Source of the DNA: Bacteroidota bacterium
GTDB lineage: Bacteria; Bacteroidota; Bacteroidia; Chitinophagales; Chitinophagaceae
Direction of reading: 5' to 3'
Length of the DNA stretch: 64,000 nucleotides
NCBI GenBank assembly: GCA_023423405.1
Contig: JAFAFR010000037.1
Coordinates: 124,001 to 188,000, forward strand
The position numbers were made by a program, and so were the translations under genes. Shown one piece after another: positions 35,498-44,369 of this stretch. Below the pieces are notes generated by a model. That model was not told the DNA's origin. It saw only the letters and a program-made list of their open reading frames with translations, and searched no databases. Numbering within the stretch: position 1 is the first letter of the stretch; every line of letters begins with the position of its first letter.

Positions 35498-38400
35498 TAT
35501 TTATACATGCGTAAACGATTGTTATTAACGGCGACGATCAGAACCGGCGGAAACCGGCCCCTCTTTATCCAGGCCAGGTGCCGGACTTCGCCCTGCAGGG
35601 GATAAGGCGCCATTGCTGCACGAAAAGAACTGTCACCATTATACAGCACAACACCGGCACTTGCATCATACCTGCCTTCAAATGGATTGACACCGGAAAA
35701 GTTCCCGGCAAGCAGCCAGCCGGTTGATAAACCACCGGGGCTTTTATCTGGCAGAAAGGAAAAAACAGGCGACCATTGGGCCAGATCAGGGAGCTTCTCC
35801 GGGGTTAACTGCTTTCCATTGTTTCGAAGAAGCATAGACGATAATGTATACACCTTATCTACTTTCATTTCATCCAGGGAAGATCCAAAAATTGCCTCCA
35901 TGTCCTTTCCCGCCATAGACGCATAACTCGCAAATTTCTTCCGCAGGTAAGGCATTCTTTTTTCAAGCTCTTCCTTTCCGTGGAATGGATAATAGCGCCC
36001 CTCTTTCGCAATGGCCAACAGTGGCTCAGGGTGATCTTTGCTACCCGGATCTGCCCTGTACAGCAGCAAAGGATAATTGCTATCAGCCTTCAGCTTGCTG
36101 TTTTCGCCCCAGTTACCCAATAGCAGATCGATGGTTCCATTGTTGTCGATATCCGCTGCCCGAACGGTTTGCCAGAGACCTGTGGCACGTGACAAATGAA
36201 AACTTTCAGTGCGGTCTTCAAGCCTGCCGCGCTGGTTAATGAAGACCATCACCGGCATCCACTCTCCTGTTATTACCAGATCCTGCCAGCCATCGCCATT
36301 GATATCGGCCCAACAGGCATCGCGAACCAGGCCCGCCTTTTCCAGCCCTTTGATGCTATTCCCGTCTGCAATCCTGAACCGGCCTTTTCCGTCGTTCAGC
36401 AGCAGCCAGGAAGAGTCTGTTTTTCCATATTCGCGGGATACCGCACCTGTTCCAATGAATACATCATTGTCACCATCTTTATCGTAGTCCATTGCTATCG
36501 CGACAGAATGGTTCCCAAATATTTCAGGCAATCCATCGGATCTGCTGAACCTTCCGCTTCCATCATTAATATACAACCGGTCTCTTATGGCACGCTCCTT
36601 TCCCCAGAATTCATTCCCTCCGCTGCAAACATAAAGGTCGGCAAACCCGTCTCCATTGGCGTCAAAAAAAACGGCGCTTTCGTCTTCGCAGAGACTGTCG
36701 GCTGATATAACAGGAATATCGGCAACGACAAAATTCCCTTCCTTGTTCTGAACATACAAGCGACCTGCCTGTCCCCTGGCTCCACCCACATAAAAATCGT
36801 CCAACCCGTCGCCATTGATATCAGCTACTGCGAGTGTAGGCCCGAATTTCGATAGCATATGCGGCATCAGCGGCTGGATGTCAAAATCATTGAAATTGTT
36901 CTCCCGGTGTATCCAATCGACGCCAAGTTCACTGCTGATATCAGGGGGATATATAAAAGCAGGATTCGGTTTGGCTTTTATAAAAGCCGAATCTTCCTTT
37001 ATTGTCAGTAGCTGGTTCGCTTTCGTTCTTCCAATTGTGTGAAAATTCCCGGAAGGCCAATAGACCTGTATGCTGTCGACCTCGTTTGAATTTCCCAGTC
37101 CAACATGCAACAGGCTGGAGGAAGCGCTTTGAAATCCGCGGCTGGTGCTGATACTCCGAAGCTGCCTGCTCTGTCCGGCGAAGACCCGAACAGATGCGCC
37201 AACAGCAAAAGGGTTGGCGGCTGTGCCTTTCAGCTCAATTTCAAGATAATGACCTGTTGTATGTTTCTCTGCATTGTTCTGATAGAGGAATGCTTTCCGG
37301 TTGATATTATTGACTACAATATCCAGGTCGCCATCCAGGTCGAGATCGGCATATGCTGCGCCATTGGAATAGGACAAGGGACCATCCGACCAGGAGGCTG
37401 ATTCGTCCTGGAAACTGCCATTTCCTTTTCCGCGAAAAAAATAATTCCTCGCGGCGCCATCGGGCATATGGGCAATCGCTTCCATATCGGCGGATTTACC
37501 ATTCTGAAGCGATTTCATCAGGATGGGGCTGGCCGCAAATTTTACGTAATCAAGGTCATTAGGCCTGCGGGGAATGCCGTTGCTGATGAAAAGATCGGTG
37601 ATGCCATCGTTGTCGTAGTCTGCCAGCAGCGGGCTCCAGCTCCAGTCAGTAGCTGCCACGCCGGCAAACAGGCCGGTCTCGCTGAAGAAGCGGCCTTGTC
37701 CGGTATTGAGCTGCAAACAGTTTCTGGCCACCTGGTAACCAAAACCCTGCGCCAGTTTCAACTGATTGATGTCGTACCCATCATCTCCCATGCTTGATTT
37801 CAATACCTTCTCGGATTCCGGTAACATATCCAGGGTAATCATATCGGTCCAGCCATCATTGTTTATATCGGCTGCATCAGCGCCCATAGAAAACCGGCTC
37901 TGGTGGCCGAACGCTCCTGCACTGTTTTCCGTGAATTTCCCATTCTGCTGATTGATATAGTAGTAGTCGTTGTCATGAAAATCGTTGCTTACGTAGATGT
38001 CCTCCCAATGATCACCATTAAAGTCGGCAATGACCAGGCTGAGGCCGTATCCCGTGGCGTCCCTGTAAATACCTGCTTCTTCACTCACTTCCGTAAAATG
38101 CGTTTTGCCGTTTTTGGTATCGTTCCGGAACAGCTTATCGGCGGTGAATGAGTCGCCGGTAAATCTCCCCTGGCTGTTTCCGAAACTCTCTACCGAATGA
38201 ACAGCATGGCATACCAGGAACATATCCAGGTCGCCGTCCTTATCGTAGTCAAAAAAACCTGCCTGTGTGCTGTAGGCGGCGATATCCAATCCATATGCTT
38301 CGGCGGATTCTTTGAATCCAAGTTGCCCGTTGTTGATAAAAAGTTCATTTTTACCCGGAACCGGAAGACCACTGCCAACCGCACAAACATAAATATCCAG

Positions 38401-38751
38401 CCAGCCATCCCCGTTTACATCTGCCATGGTTACGCCTGTTTTCCATCCCGGGCCGCCACGAATACCTGCCTTTTCAGAAATATCCTCAAATTTCATTTTT
38501 CCCTTATTCAGGTACAGCCGGTTGCCATGCAGGTTGGAACTGAAGAAAATATCAGGCAATCCATCATTGTTAATATCGCCAATGGCAACACCACCACCGT
38601 TGAAATAGTATATATAATCCAGGATATTGAACAGCGAATCCTGAACGGGCAATTCGTTGCTGAAATCGAGACCGGTTACAAGGGGGTCCAGCAGACTGAA
38701 AAGTTTTTCTTCTTCCTGTTTTTCGCGGCAGGCTGCCAACGACAATAACAC
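35497..38751 (-). CDS. Giant FG-GAP/VCBS-repeat lipoprotein with ASPIC/UnbV domain (second copy)
   Basis: About 1084 aa. Many calcium-binding DxDxDG-type FG-GAP repeats (DINNDGLPDIFF, DVNGDGWLDIYV, DYDKDGDLDMFL) form one or two beta-propellers. An ASPIC/UnbV segment (VGASVRVFAG, STSRGFQSASSS) lies near residue 530, followed by a second set of repeats. Paralogous to the 39302 gene. The only standard start codon (GTG 38751) leaves a signal of just eight residues, whereas the frame upstream encodes a perfect lipoprotein signal. Probably exposed on the surface next to SusC/SusD; ligand unknown. Confidence 0.88.
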   Translation of the reverse strand: MLLSLAACREKQEEEKLFSLLDPLVTGLDFSNELPVQDSLFNILDYIYYFNGGGVAIGDINNDGLPDIFFSSNLHGNRLYLNKGKMKFEDISEKAGIRGGPGWKTGVTMADVNGDGWLDIYVCAVGSGLPVPGKNELFINNGQLGFKESAEAYGLDIAAYSTQAGFFDYDKDGDLDMFLVCHAVHSVESFGNSQGRFTGDSFTADKLFRNDTKNGKTHFTEVSEEAGIYRDATGYGLSLVIADFNGDHWEDIYVSNDFHDNDYYYINQQNGKFTENSAGAFGHQSRFSMGADAADINNDGWTDMITLDMLPESEKVLKSSMGDDGYDINQLKLAQGFGYQVARNCLQLNTGQGRFFSETGLFAGVAATDWSWSPLLADYDNDGITDLFISNGIPRRPNDLDYVKFAASPILMKSLQNGKSADMEAIAHMPDGAARNYFFRGKGNGSFQDESASWSDGPLSYSNGAAYADLDLDGDLDIVVNNINRKAFLYQNNAEKHTTGHYLEIELKGTAANPFAVGASVRVFAGQSRQLRSISTSRGFQSASSSLLHVGLGNSNEVDSIQVYWPSGNFHTIGRTKANQLLTIKEDSAFIKAKPNPAFIYPPDISSELGVDWIHRENNFNDFDIQPLMPHMLSKFGPTLAVADINGDGLDDFYVGGARGQAGRLYVQNKEGNFVVADIPVISADSLCEDESAVFFDANGDGFADLYVCSGGNEFWGKERAIRDRLYINDGSGRFSRSDGLPEIFGNHSVAIAMDYDKDGDNDVFIGTGAVSREYGKTDSSWLLLNDGKGRFRIADGNSIKGLEKAGLVRDACWADINGDGWQDLVITGEWMPVMVFINQRGRLEDRTESFHLSRATGLWQTVRAADIDNNGTIDLLLGNWGENSKLKADSNYPLLLYRADPGSKDHPEPLLAIAKEGRYYPFHGKEELEKRMPYLRKKFASYASMAGKDMEAIFGSSLDEMKVDKVYTLSSMLLRNNGKQLTPEKLPDLAQWSPVFSFLPDKSPGGLSTGWLLAGNFSGVNPFEGRYDASAGVVLYNGDSSFRAAMAPYPLQGEVRHLAWIKRGRFPPVLIVAVNNNRLRMYK

Positions 38752-38759
38752 CAGAGATA

Positions 38760-39299
38760 TTATGATGAAACCTTTACGTATTGTGTATAACGTTTATAAA
38801 ATTTCCAGTCGTTACCAGTGCGCTGGTATACATTCATTTGTACGGCGATCCTGTCTCCTTTCGCGGCCCTTTCCGGAATTTTCAGTCCAACCACGATCCT
38901 GTCCTTCTTATGGCCCCATTTGTATTCCAAAGGAACATAAATGGTCGTAGCATAATTAAGTGTTTTAATTTCCTTGTCTGAGCAGCTACCGCTCCCGATT
39001 TTTTGCGGCACACACATTACGCCCGGAAACCCGTGATAGATATACAGTACGTCGCCGCTACAGTCTGGTGGAAACATATTTCTTTCGGTGAGACAGAAAC
39101 AAAGGTCGGTATCCGCATCGTCCGCATTTTCGAGGTCGAACTGGTATTCGCCGAATTCAAAATCTTTGTCCAGTTCAAACACCAGGTCCATTTTCTGTCC
39201 TCTCGCGGCGGCAACATAGGTTTCCGGTTTGGAAAAGAACCACCAGCCGATACCCGACAACAACAGCAGGCCCGTCAAAACGATCAGCCATTTTCTCAT
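38760..39299 (-). CDS. Small membrane-anchored cysteine-rich protein of unknown function (179 aa)
   Basis: Not recognised. The N-terminus MRKWLIVLTGLLLLSGIGWWFF is a signal anchor or signal peptide (residues 1-22). The outside part has five cysteines within about 45 residues (CFC, then PPDC, GVMC, GSGSC) and a beta-rich C-terminal half (DRIVVGLKIPE). Odd cysteine number suggests a partner or a free thiol. ATG 39299 is chosen because it gives the best signal; an in-frame ATG at 39314 would overlap the upstream gene. It sits between two paralogous giant lipoproteins. Confidence 0.7.
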   Translation of the reverse strand: MRKWLIVLTGLLLLSGIGWWFFSKPETYVAAARGQKMDLVFELDKDFEFGEYQFDLENADDADTDLCFCLTERNMFPPDCSGDVLYIYHGFPGVMCVPQKIGSGSCSDKEIKTLNYATTIYVPLEYKWGHKKDRIVVGLKIPERAAKGDRIAVQMNVYQRTGNDWKFYKRYTQYVKVSS

Positions 39300-39301
39300 A
39301 G

Positions 39302-42300
39302 CTATTTTTTCCATTTCCAGGTTTGAACGGGCAAATTATTGCAACCTATGAACAGGCGGTCTCCCTGCAAAGCAAAGGACCGCACTTCACCCTTGATCGT
39401 TAATCCTGTTTCAACAGCCGGCAGGTACCTGAAATGTCCTTTCCCATCACCCAGGAAAAGCTGCCCGGTATTTGACTGGTTCCGGCCCACCTTGATGCGA
39501 CTGTGCAATATATTGCCTCCCAGTAGCAGGTCGTCTTTACCATCGCCATCGAAATCCTGCACGCAGATGGCATATACAGGCGCAAACTGGGCTTCGGGTG
39601 GCAGGGCCTGTTTTTCCCATTTGCCATTTGAACTGCTCAGCCATAGACTTGTTTCGAGGTTGTGCGCTTCCAGGTGTAAAGCGTTCTTTCTTTCTGCGTC
39701 AGTGAATATCTGGTTCATATCCGCATCGGCATAGGACTTATAATCGGTAAAGCGGGTGCGAAGCATGCTGATGTGTTCCAGCAACTCGTCGCGCCCCACA
39801 TAAGGATAGGATTTACCGTTTATATAGTAACAGAAAAAAGGATCTATTGCGCCATTGTCGTCAAAGTCCTTGTACCATATTTCAACCGGTTCTTTGGCAG
39901 TTGCCTGCCATTGGCTGTTCCGTCCATAGTTCCCTGCCAAGATATCGGGCTTTCCGTCTCCGTTGATATCCTTCACAACAACAGTATTATACCATCCCGC
40001 CTGTTCTCCGGGAATATAGAGATTCGACTGATCCGTCCATTTACCATTTTGCCTTTTCCATACCATGGGTGGCATCCAGTCGCCAACAGTCAGGAGTTCC
40101 TTTTCACCATCGCCGTCGAGGTCCGTCAAAACAGCGTCGGTGAACATACCCGCTGTTGCAAGGTCTGGTCCATATTTTGCCGTTCCATCACTGAAGTTTC
40201 CCTTTCCGTCGTTGATCAGCAGGTAGGTTCGCGGTGTCGAAGGATAGGCGCCGGGTACAGAGCGGCCGCCCAGGAAAATATCCTGTATGCCATCGTTATT
40301 CAGGTCTGCAGCGACCACCGCCCCGGGCGCGTCTTTTATGGGAGGAAAAGCAGTTATTTTTTTGGTGAACCGCCCCTTGCCATCGTTCAGGTACAGGCGG
40401 GGTGTGAAGGCAGGATCTCCTGGTTGAAAAGAATCATAGCCGCCTCCCAGGGCAAGCAGGTCAGGTGTTCCGTTGCCGTCGGCGTCAAAGGAAATGATCT
40501 TTACTGTTTCGGCCGCGGCATCCAACTCAAATAAGGGTTGTTTTGAAACCTGGAACCTGCCATCGGGGGTTTGAAAAAAAAGTCCGTCCGCCTGGCCGCT
40601 TGCACCGCCAATAAAGAGATCGGGCCTGCCATCGCCATTCAGGTCGCCCGAAAACAGCGCAGGGCCATCAAAGGAAAGCGAATTGATCAGCAATGGCTGG
40701 CGTTTATAGTCATTGACGGGGTTTTCCCTATGCAGGAAATCAACAGCGGCAACAGGCTCTTGCCGGAAGATGCCGGGCAATGGTTTGGAAGGTTTCCAAT
40801 CGGCAGTCGCTTCCGTCTCTTTCAGAACGATCTCCTGGTCGGTCTTTACATCCCTTAAGACCTGCTTCTTTTTTCCCTTCCACACTACCAGCACTGAATC
40901 GATGCTGGTAGCACTGCCTGTTCCGAAAAGCAGGGTGGGCGAAACACTCGACTGAAAACCGCGGCTGACCAATTGCTCCTGCGCCTGTATATTACCACCG
41001 GCATAAAGATACACCCTGGCGCCTATGGCATAACGGTTCCGGCCCTCGCCCTGCAGTTTCACCCGCAGGTAATGCGATCCGTTTAACTGTTTTGCATTAT
41101 TCCGGTAAACAGACACCGGCTTGTTGATATTGCTCACAACAAGGTCCGGGTGACCATCATTGTCAAGGTCACCATAAGCCGCGCCGTTGCTGTTGGAAAT
41201 TTCATCAAGTCCCCAATTGCTGCTTTGATCTGAAAACCGGAAACCCTTCATATTCTGGAAAGCATAATTTTTCACATCGGAGCTGGGCATTTTTTTTACC
41301 AGGGCCAGGAGGTTTGCTTTTTGGATATTCCCCTGCTGGTCGCGCAGGTATTCGCCCATGTATTTCAGGAAATCCATGTTGGTATAGTCGCGCAAATAAC
41401 CATTGGATACGAACAAATCTTTCCAGCCATCTCCATCTGCATCCAGGAAAAGGGGTGCCCAGCTCCAGTCGGTATTTGAAATGCCTGCCAATTGCGCGAT
41501 TTCGCTGAAGCTGCCTTCGCCATTGTTCAGGTGGAGCATATTGCGCATGTATTGTGCATGCAGCCCGCTATTTTCGCGCATTTCGAAAAACTCGAAATTG
41601 TCGTTACCAAACAGGGTCTTCTGACGATGATTGTCTTCGGGCAGCATGTCAAGCGTATAGATCTCGGGCCATCCATCATTGTTAATGTCGGCCACATCAT
41701 TACCCATAGAAAACTGCGAGGTACAGGAAAGCCTGGAGTTGATCTCGTTCTTAAACTGTCCGTTACCCTGGTTGATGTAGAGATAGTCGGGCGACAGGTA
41801 ATCGTTGGAAATATAAATATCCGGCCATCCATCATTGTTGAGGTCAGCAACAGAAACGCCGAGGTTAAAATTCAGTCGTGCATTCCAGATGCCTGCCTCT
41901 TTGGTCACTTCCGTAAAATGGCCGTCATCATTTCGATACAACTTGGTGCCTGTAAGCGAATCTGTTTTATTCATCAGTTGATGAATAACGGTTTCATCGA
42001 GGCTGTTAAACCGGATGGGGCTATGATTCAATAAGATCATGTCAAGGTCGCCGTCGAGGTCGTAGTCGAAAAAAGCGGAATGGTTGCTGAAAGCAGAATC
42101 TGCGAGCCCATATTCGGCGGCTTTATCAGCAAAACGGGGGGCGCCTCCGGCGTCGTTGCCCTGGTTGATCAGTAGCTCGTTGGCACGCATAGTGCCCGGC
42201 AGGTTGCCCGAATGGCAGATATAAATATCAAGCAAACCATCGCCATTCACGTCGGCCATGGTAACACCGGTAGTCCAACTGATCCTGCCGCCGGCGGCGG

Positions 42301-42631
42301 CCGCGTCGGTGACATCTTCAAACTGAAACTTACCCCTGTTCAGGTAAAGTTTATTGCCGTTGCGGTTAGATGTCAGGTAAACGTCGTCCCAACCATCGTT
42401 GTTCAGATCGCCGATCGCAACGCCACCGCCATTGTAGCTGTTTTCGTATTGAAGGGGGTTAACATTTTCATCTTCCTCGATGAGGTTATTGAACCGGATA
42501 CCGGTAGAATCGGGTACCAATGCAGAAAACAGGGTGAGAACAGATTTTTTCTCTGTCTTATGCCGACAAGCCGGAAAGGCCAATACAATCAGCAGCAGGC
42601 AAACAGGGACAATACCAGAGCGTTTCCACAT
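39302..42631 (-). CDS. Giant FG-GAP/VCBS-repeat lipoprotein with ASPIC/UnbV domain (first copy)
   Basis: 1109 aa from ATG 42631, which gives a clean lipoprotein signal (MWKRSGIVPVCLLLIV, lipobox FPAC); an upstream in-frame start at 42658 is possible. The layout equals that of the 35497 gene: FG-GAP repeats (DLNNDGWDDVYL, DVNGDGLLDIYI, DYDLDGDLDMIL), an ASPIC/UnbV segment (GARVYLYAGG, LVSRGFQSSVSP), then more repeats (DLNGDGRPDLFIGG, DFDGDGKDDLLLGG). Probably calcium-stabilised propellers displayed on the cell surface. A stem-loop terminator lies just upstream, between this gene and susD. Confidence 0.9.
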   Translation of the reverse strand: MWKRSGIVPVCLLLIVLAFPACRHKTEKKSVLTLFSALVPDSTGIRFNNLIEEDENVNPLQYENSYNGGGVAIGDLNNDGWDDVYLTSNRNGNKLYLNRGKFQFEDVTDAAAAGGRISWTTGVTMADVNGDGLLDIYICHSGNLPGTMRANELLINQGNDAGGAPRFADKAAEYGLADSAFSNHSAFFDYDLDGDLDMILLNHSPIRFNSLDETVIHQLMNKTDSLTGTKLYRNDDGHFTEVTKEAGIWNARLNFNLGVSVADLNNDGWPDIYISNDYLSPDYLYINQGNGQFKNEINSRLSCTSQFSMGNDVADINNDGWPEIYTLDMLPEDNHRQKTLFGNDNFEFFEMRENSGLHAQYMRNMLHLNNGEGSFSEIAQLAGISNTDWSWAPLFLDADGDGWKDLFVSNGYLRDYTNMDFLKYMGEYLRDQQGNIQKANLLALVKKMPSSDVKNYAFQNMKGFRFSDQSSNWGLDEISNSNGAAYGDLDNDGHPDLVVSNINKPVSVYRNNAKQLNGSHYLRVKLQGEGRNRYAIGARVYLYAGGNIQAQEQLVSRGFQSSVSPTLLFGTGSATSIDSVLVVWKGKKKQVLRDVKTDQEIVLKETEATADWKPSKPLPGIFRQEPVAAVDFLHRENPVNDYKRQPLLINSLSFDGPALFSGDLNGDGRPDLFIGGASGQADGLFFQTPDGRFQVSKQPLFELDAAAETVKIISFDADGNGTPDLLALGGGYDSFQPGDPAFTPRLYLNDGKGRFTKKITAFPPIKDAPGAVVAADLNNDGIQDIFLGGRSVPGAYPSTPRTYLLINDGKGNFSDGTAKYGPDLATAGMFTDAVLTDLDGDGEKELLTVGDWMPPMVWKRQNGKWTDQSNLYIPGEQAGWYNTVVVKDINGDGKPDILAGNYGRNSQWQATAKEPVEIWYKDFDDNGAIDPFFCYYINGKSYPYVGRDELLEHISMLRTRFTDYKSYADADMNQIFTDAERKNALHLEAHNLETSLWLSSSNGKWEKQALPPEAQFAPVYAICVQDFDGDGKDDLLLGGNILHSRIKVGRNQSNTGQLFLGDGKGHFRYLPAVETGLTIKGEVRSFALQGDRLFIGCNNLPVQTWKWKK

Positions 42632-42663
42632 GTTCTTCAATATACGGCAGTTAAGCACATCAT

Positions 42664-42695
42664 AAAAAATAGTTGTGATTCCGGAGAATCACAAC
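42664..42695 (-). terminator. Stem-loop terminator/attenuator between susD and the giant lipoprotein gene
   Basis: A perfect 10-bp stem, GTTGTGATTC (42672-42681) with GAATCACAAC (42686-42695), loop of four, followed on the minus strand after two bases by six U (42669-42664). It should end or reduce transcription downstream of the SusC/SusD pair. Confidence 0.75.
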
Positions 42696-42732
42696 ATGGT
42701 AAACGAGCACAAAAACCAACAATAAGAGAAAA

Positions 42733-44352
42733 TTAGTAGCCTGGATTCTGCGTAATTTTCGGGTTAGTGTTGATAACCGATGCCGGGATTGGCATCAGGG
42801 TTCTATACTCGCCATTCGGCTTATGTGAAAGCCATGATTTCTTGGTAAAGACGCCGAAACGGATCAGGTCCTGGCGACGATGCGCTTCCTGGTTAAACTC
42901 CCAGGCCAGTTCATCGAGCATGCGGCCGTACTGGATATCGGCGCCTCCTTCGTGGGTGGTTTGCTTATAATTTCTCAAACCATAATCATAGGAACTTCCA
43001 CCCTCTAGCTGGGCGCCGGTAACTGTGGCTTTAGCCGGATTATCAGGGAAGCTCCGCATTCTCACCTGGGTCACCAACTCAGCGGCTTCTGCCGCTTTCC
43101 CGGTGCGCAGCAGGCATTCCGCTTTCATCATCAGCACATCTGAATAGCGGAAAAAGGGAACATCGTTGCTAAGATCGGTGCGGGCGCCCATTTTATACTC
43201 GTACTTACCCAGGTGGTAGCCATGCACTTCCTGCGTTGAATCCACGCCAGGCACCTCATTGATGAAGTTAAGCGGCTGCCCGGTAAATGGACCATACCCA
43301 CCCTTCAGTTCTACACCAGAGGATGAATATTGCTGTCCCTGGATCCAGTTTTCCTTCAGCCGGAGATCCTGCGGATCATAGGTGTCGATATGTTGTGGAA
43401 TAGCCACAATACCGCCCCAGCTTGAAGTTTGCAGGTTATATGTTTTCTGGTTTTCCGGGTGCAGGGTTTCCATGTGAAGGGAAAATCCTCCTGCGAATAA
43501 TTCATCGTAAGGAATGGCAAAAATGGTTTCTCTTGCGCCTTCGTTATTGGTAGCAAACAGTGCTTTCTGCGTTGTTTCAAGGGAGAATTTTCCTGAATTG
43601 ATGATGGCATCGCAGGCTTCGATACATTTTTCCCATTGTGGCGTACCACTATAAACGCCGGCATTCAGGTACATTTTCGCCAATAATGCCGTGGCCGCCC
43701 ATTTGTTGAAACGGGCATACCAGGTTTTGCTGACTTCATCGCTCAGCAGAGGCATTACCTCCGTTATCTCACTGACGATGAAATCATAGACTTCCTGGCG
43801 GGTGTTCTGTTCGGGAAGGAACCCGTCCTCCACGTCGAACCTGGTGACAATAGGAACATTTCCGAATATGTCACAGAGTGCCCAATAGAAAGAGGCCCGG
43901 AGCGCCCTCAGTTCCGCCAGGGTATTTTCTTTTCCGACTTCAACGGGGATCGTCCCGGATTCGATCTGGTAAATAACGCGGTTACAGTTGGTAATTCCGT
44001 TGTAAGCGGCGCCCCAGTTCCCGGTGGTGCCATCTGTATTCGTCCAGGTATGTTCATGCAGGCGTCGATAGCTACCATCATCCACCCAGCCATAGGGGCG
44101 TGCAGGAATGACAACCAGGTCAGCGCTGACTTCCTGTGTGCGGAAAAAATTACTTCCTCCGAAACCCATCAGGCCCCGCCAGGATCCGTAAGCGGGTCCC
44201 ACCAGGGAAACAAGATCACTGGCTTGCGGGGTAAACTGATCAGATATGATGGCGTCGTAATTCTTGTCTTTCAATTTGGTGCAAGCGCCCACCAGCATCG
44301 AAACAGCCATCATGGAGCAAATGCCGGCCAAAATATTTTTACTTGTATTCAT
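42733..44352 (-). CDS. SusD/RagB-family lipoprotein (second locus)
   Basis: 539 aa with lipobox MLVGAC (Cys24) followed by TKLKDKNYDAI. Helical TPR-like core and the C-terminal LDELAWEFNQEAHRRQDLIRF segment identify the family. It should cap the SusC channel encoded 17 nt upstream. Only about 33-40% of the length aligns visibly with the first SusD, so the two loci probably take up different substrates. Confidence 0.94.
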   Translation of the reverse strand: MNTSKNILAGICSMMAVSMLVGACTKLKDKNYDAIISDQFTPQASDLVSLVGPAYGSWRGLMGFGGSNFFRTQEVSADLVVIPARPYGWVDDGSYRRLHEHTWTNTDGTTGNWGAAYNGITNCNRVIYQIESGTIPVEVGKENTLAELRALRASFYWALCDIFGNVPIVTRFDVEDGFLPEQNTRQEVYDFIVSEITEVMPLLSDEVSKTWYARFNKWAATALLAKMYLNAGVYSGTPQWEKCIEACDAIINSGKFSLETTQKALFATNNEGARETIFAIPYDELFAGGFSLHMETLHPENQKTYNLQTSSWGGIVAIPQHIDTYDPQDLRLKENWIQGQQYSSSGVELKGGYGPFTGQPLNFINEVPGVDSTQEVHGYHLGKYEYKMGARTDLSNDVPFFRYSDVLMMKAECLLRTGKAAEAAELVTQVRMRSFPDNPAKATVTGAQLEGGSSYDYGLRNYKQTTHEGGADIQYGRMLDELAWEFNQEAHRRQDLIRFGVFTKKSWLSHKPNGEYRTLMPIPASVINTNPKITQNPGY

Positions 44353-44369
44353 AGCGACAATCTTTTGAA

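Noticed and set aside
38760..42631. Regular repeats inside the giant lipoprotein genes, considered as CRISPR or DNA repeats
   Set aside because: They are degenerate protein repeats (DxDxDG calcium loops), not exact DNA repeats with spacers.
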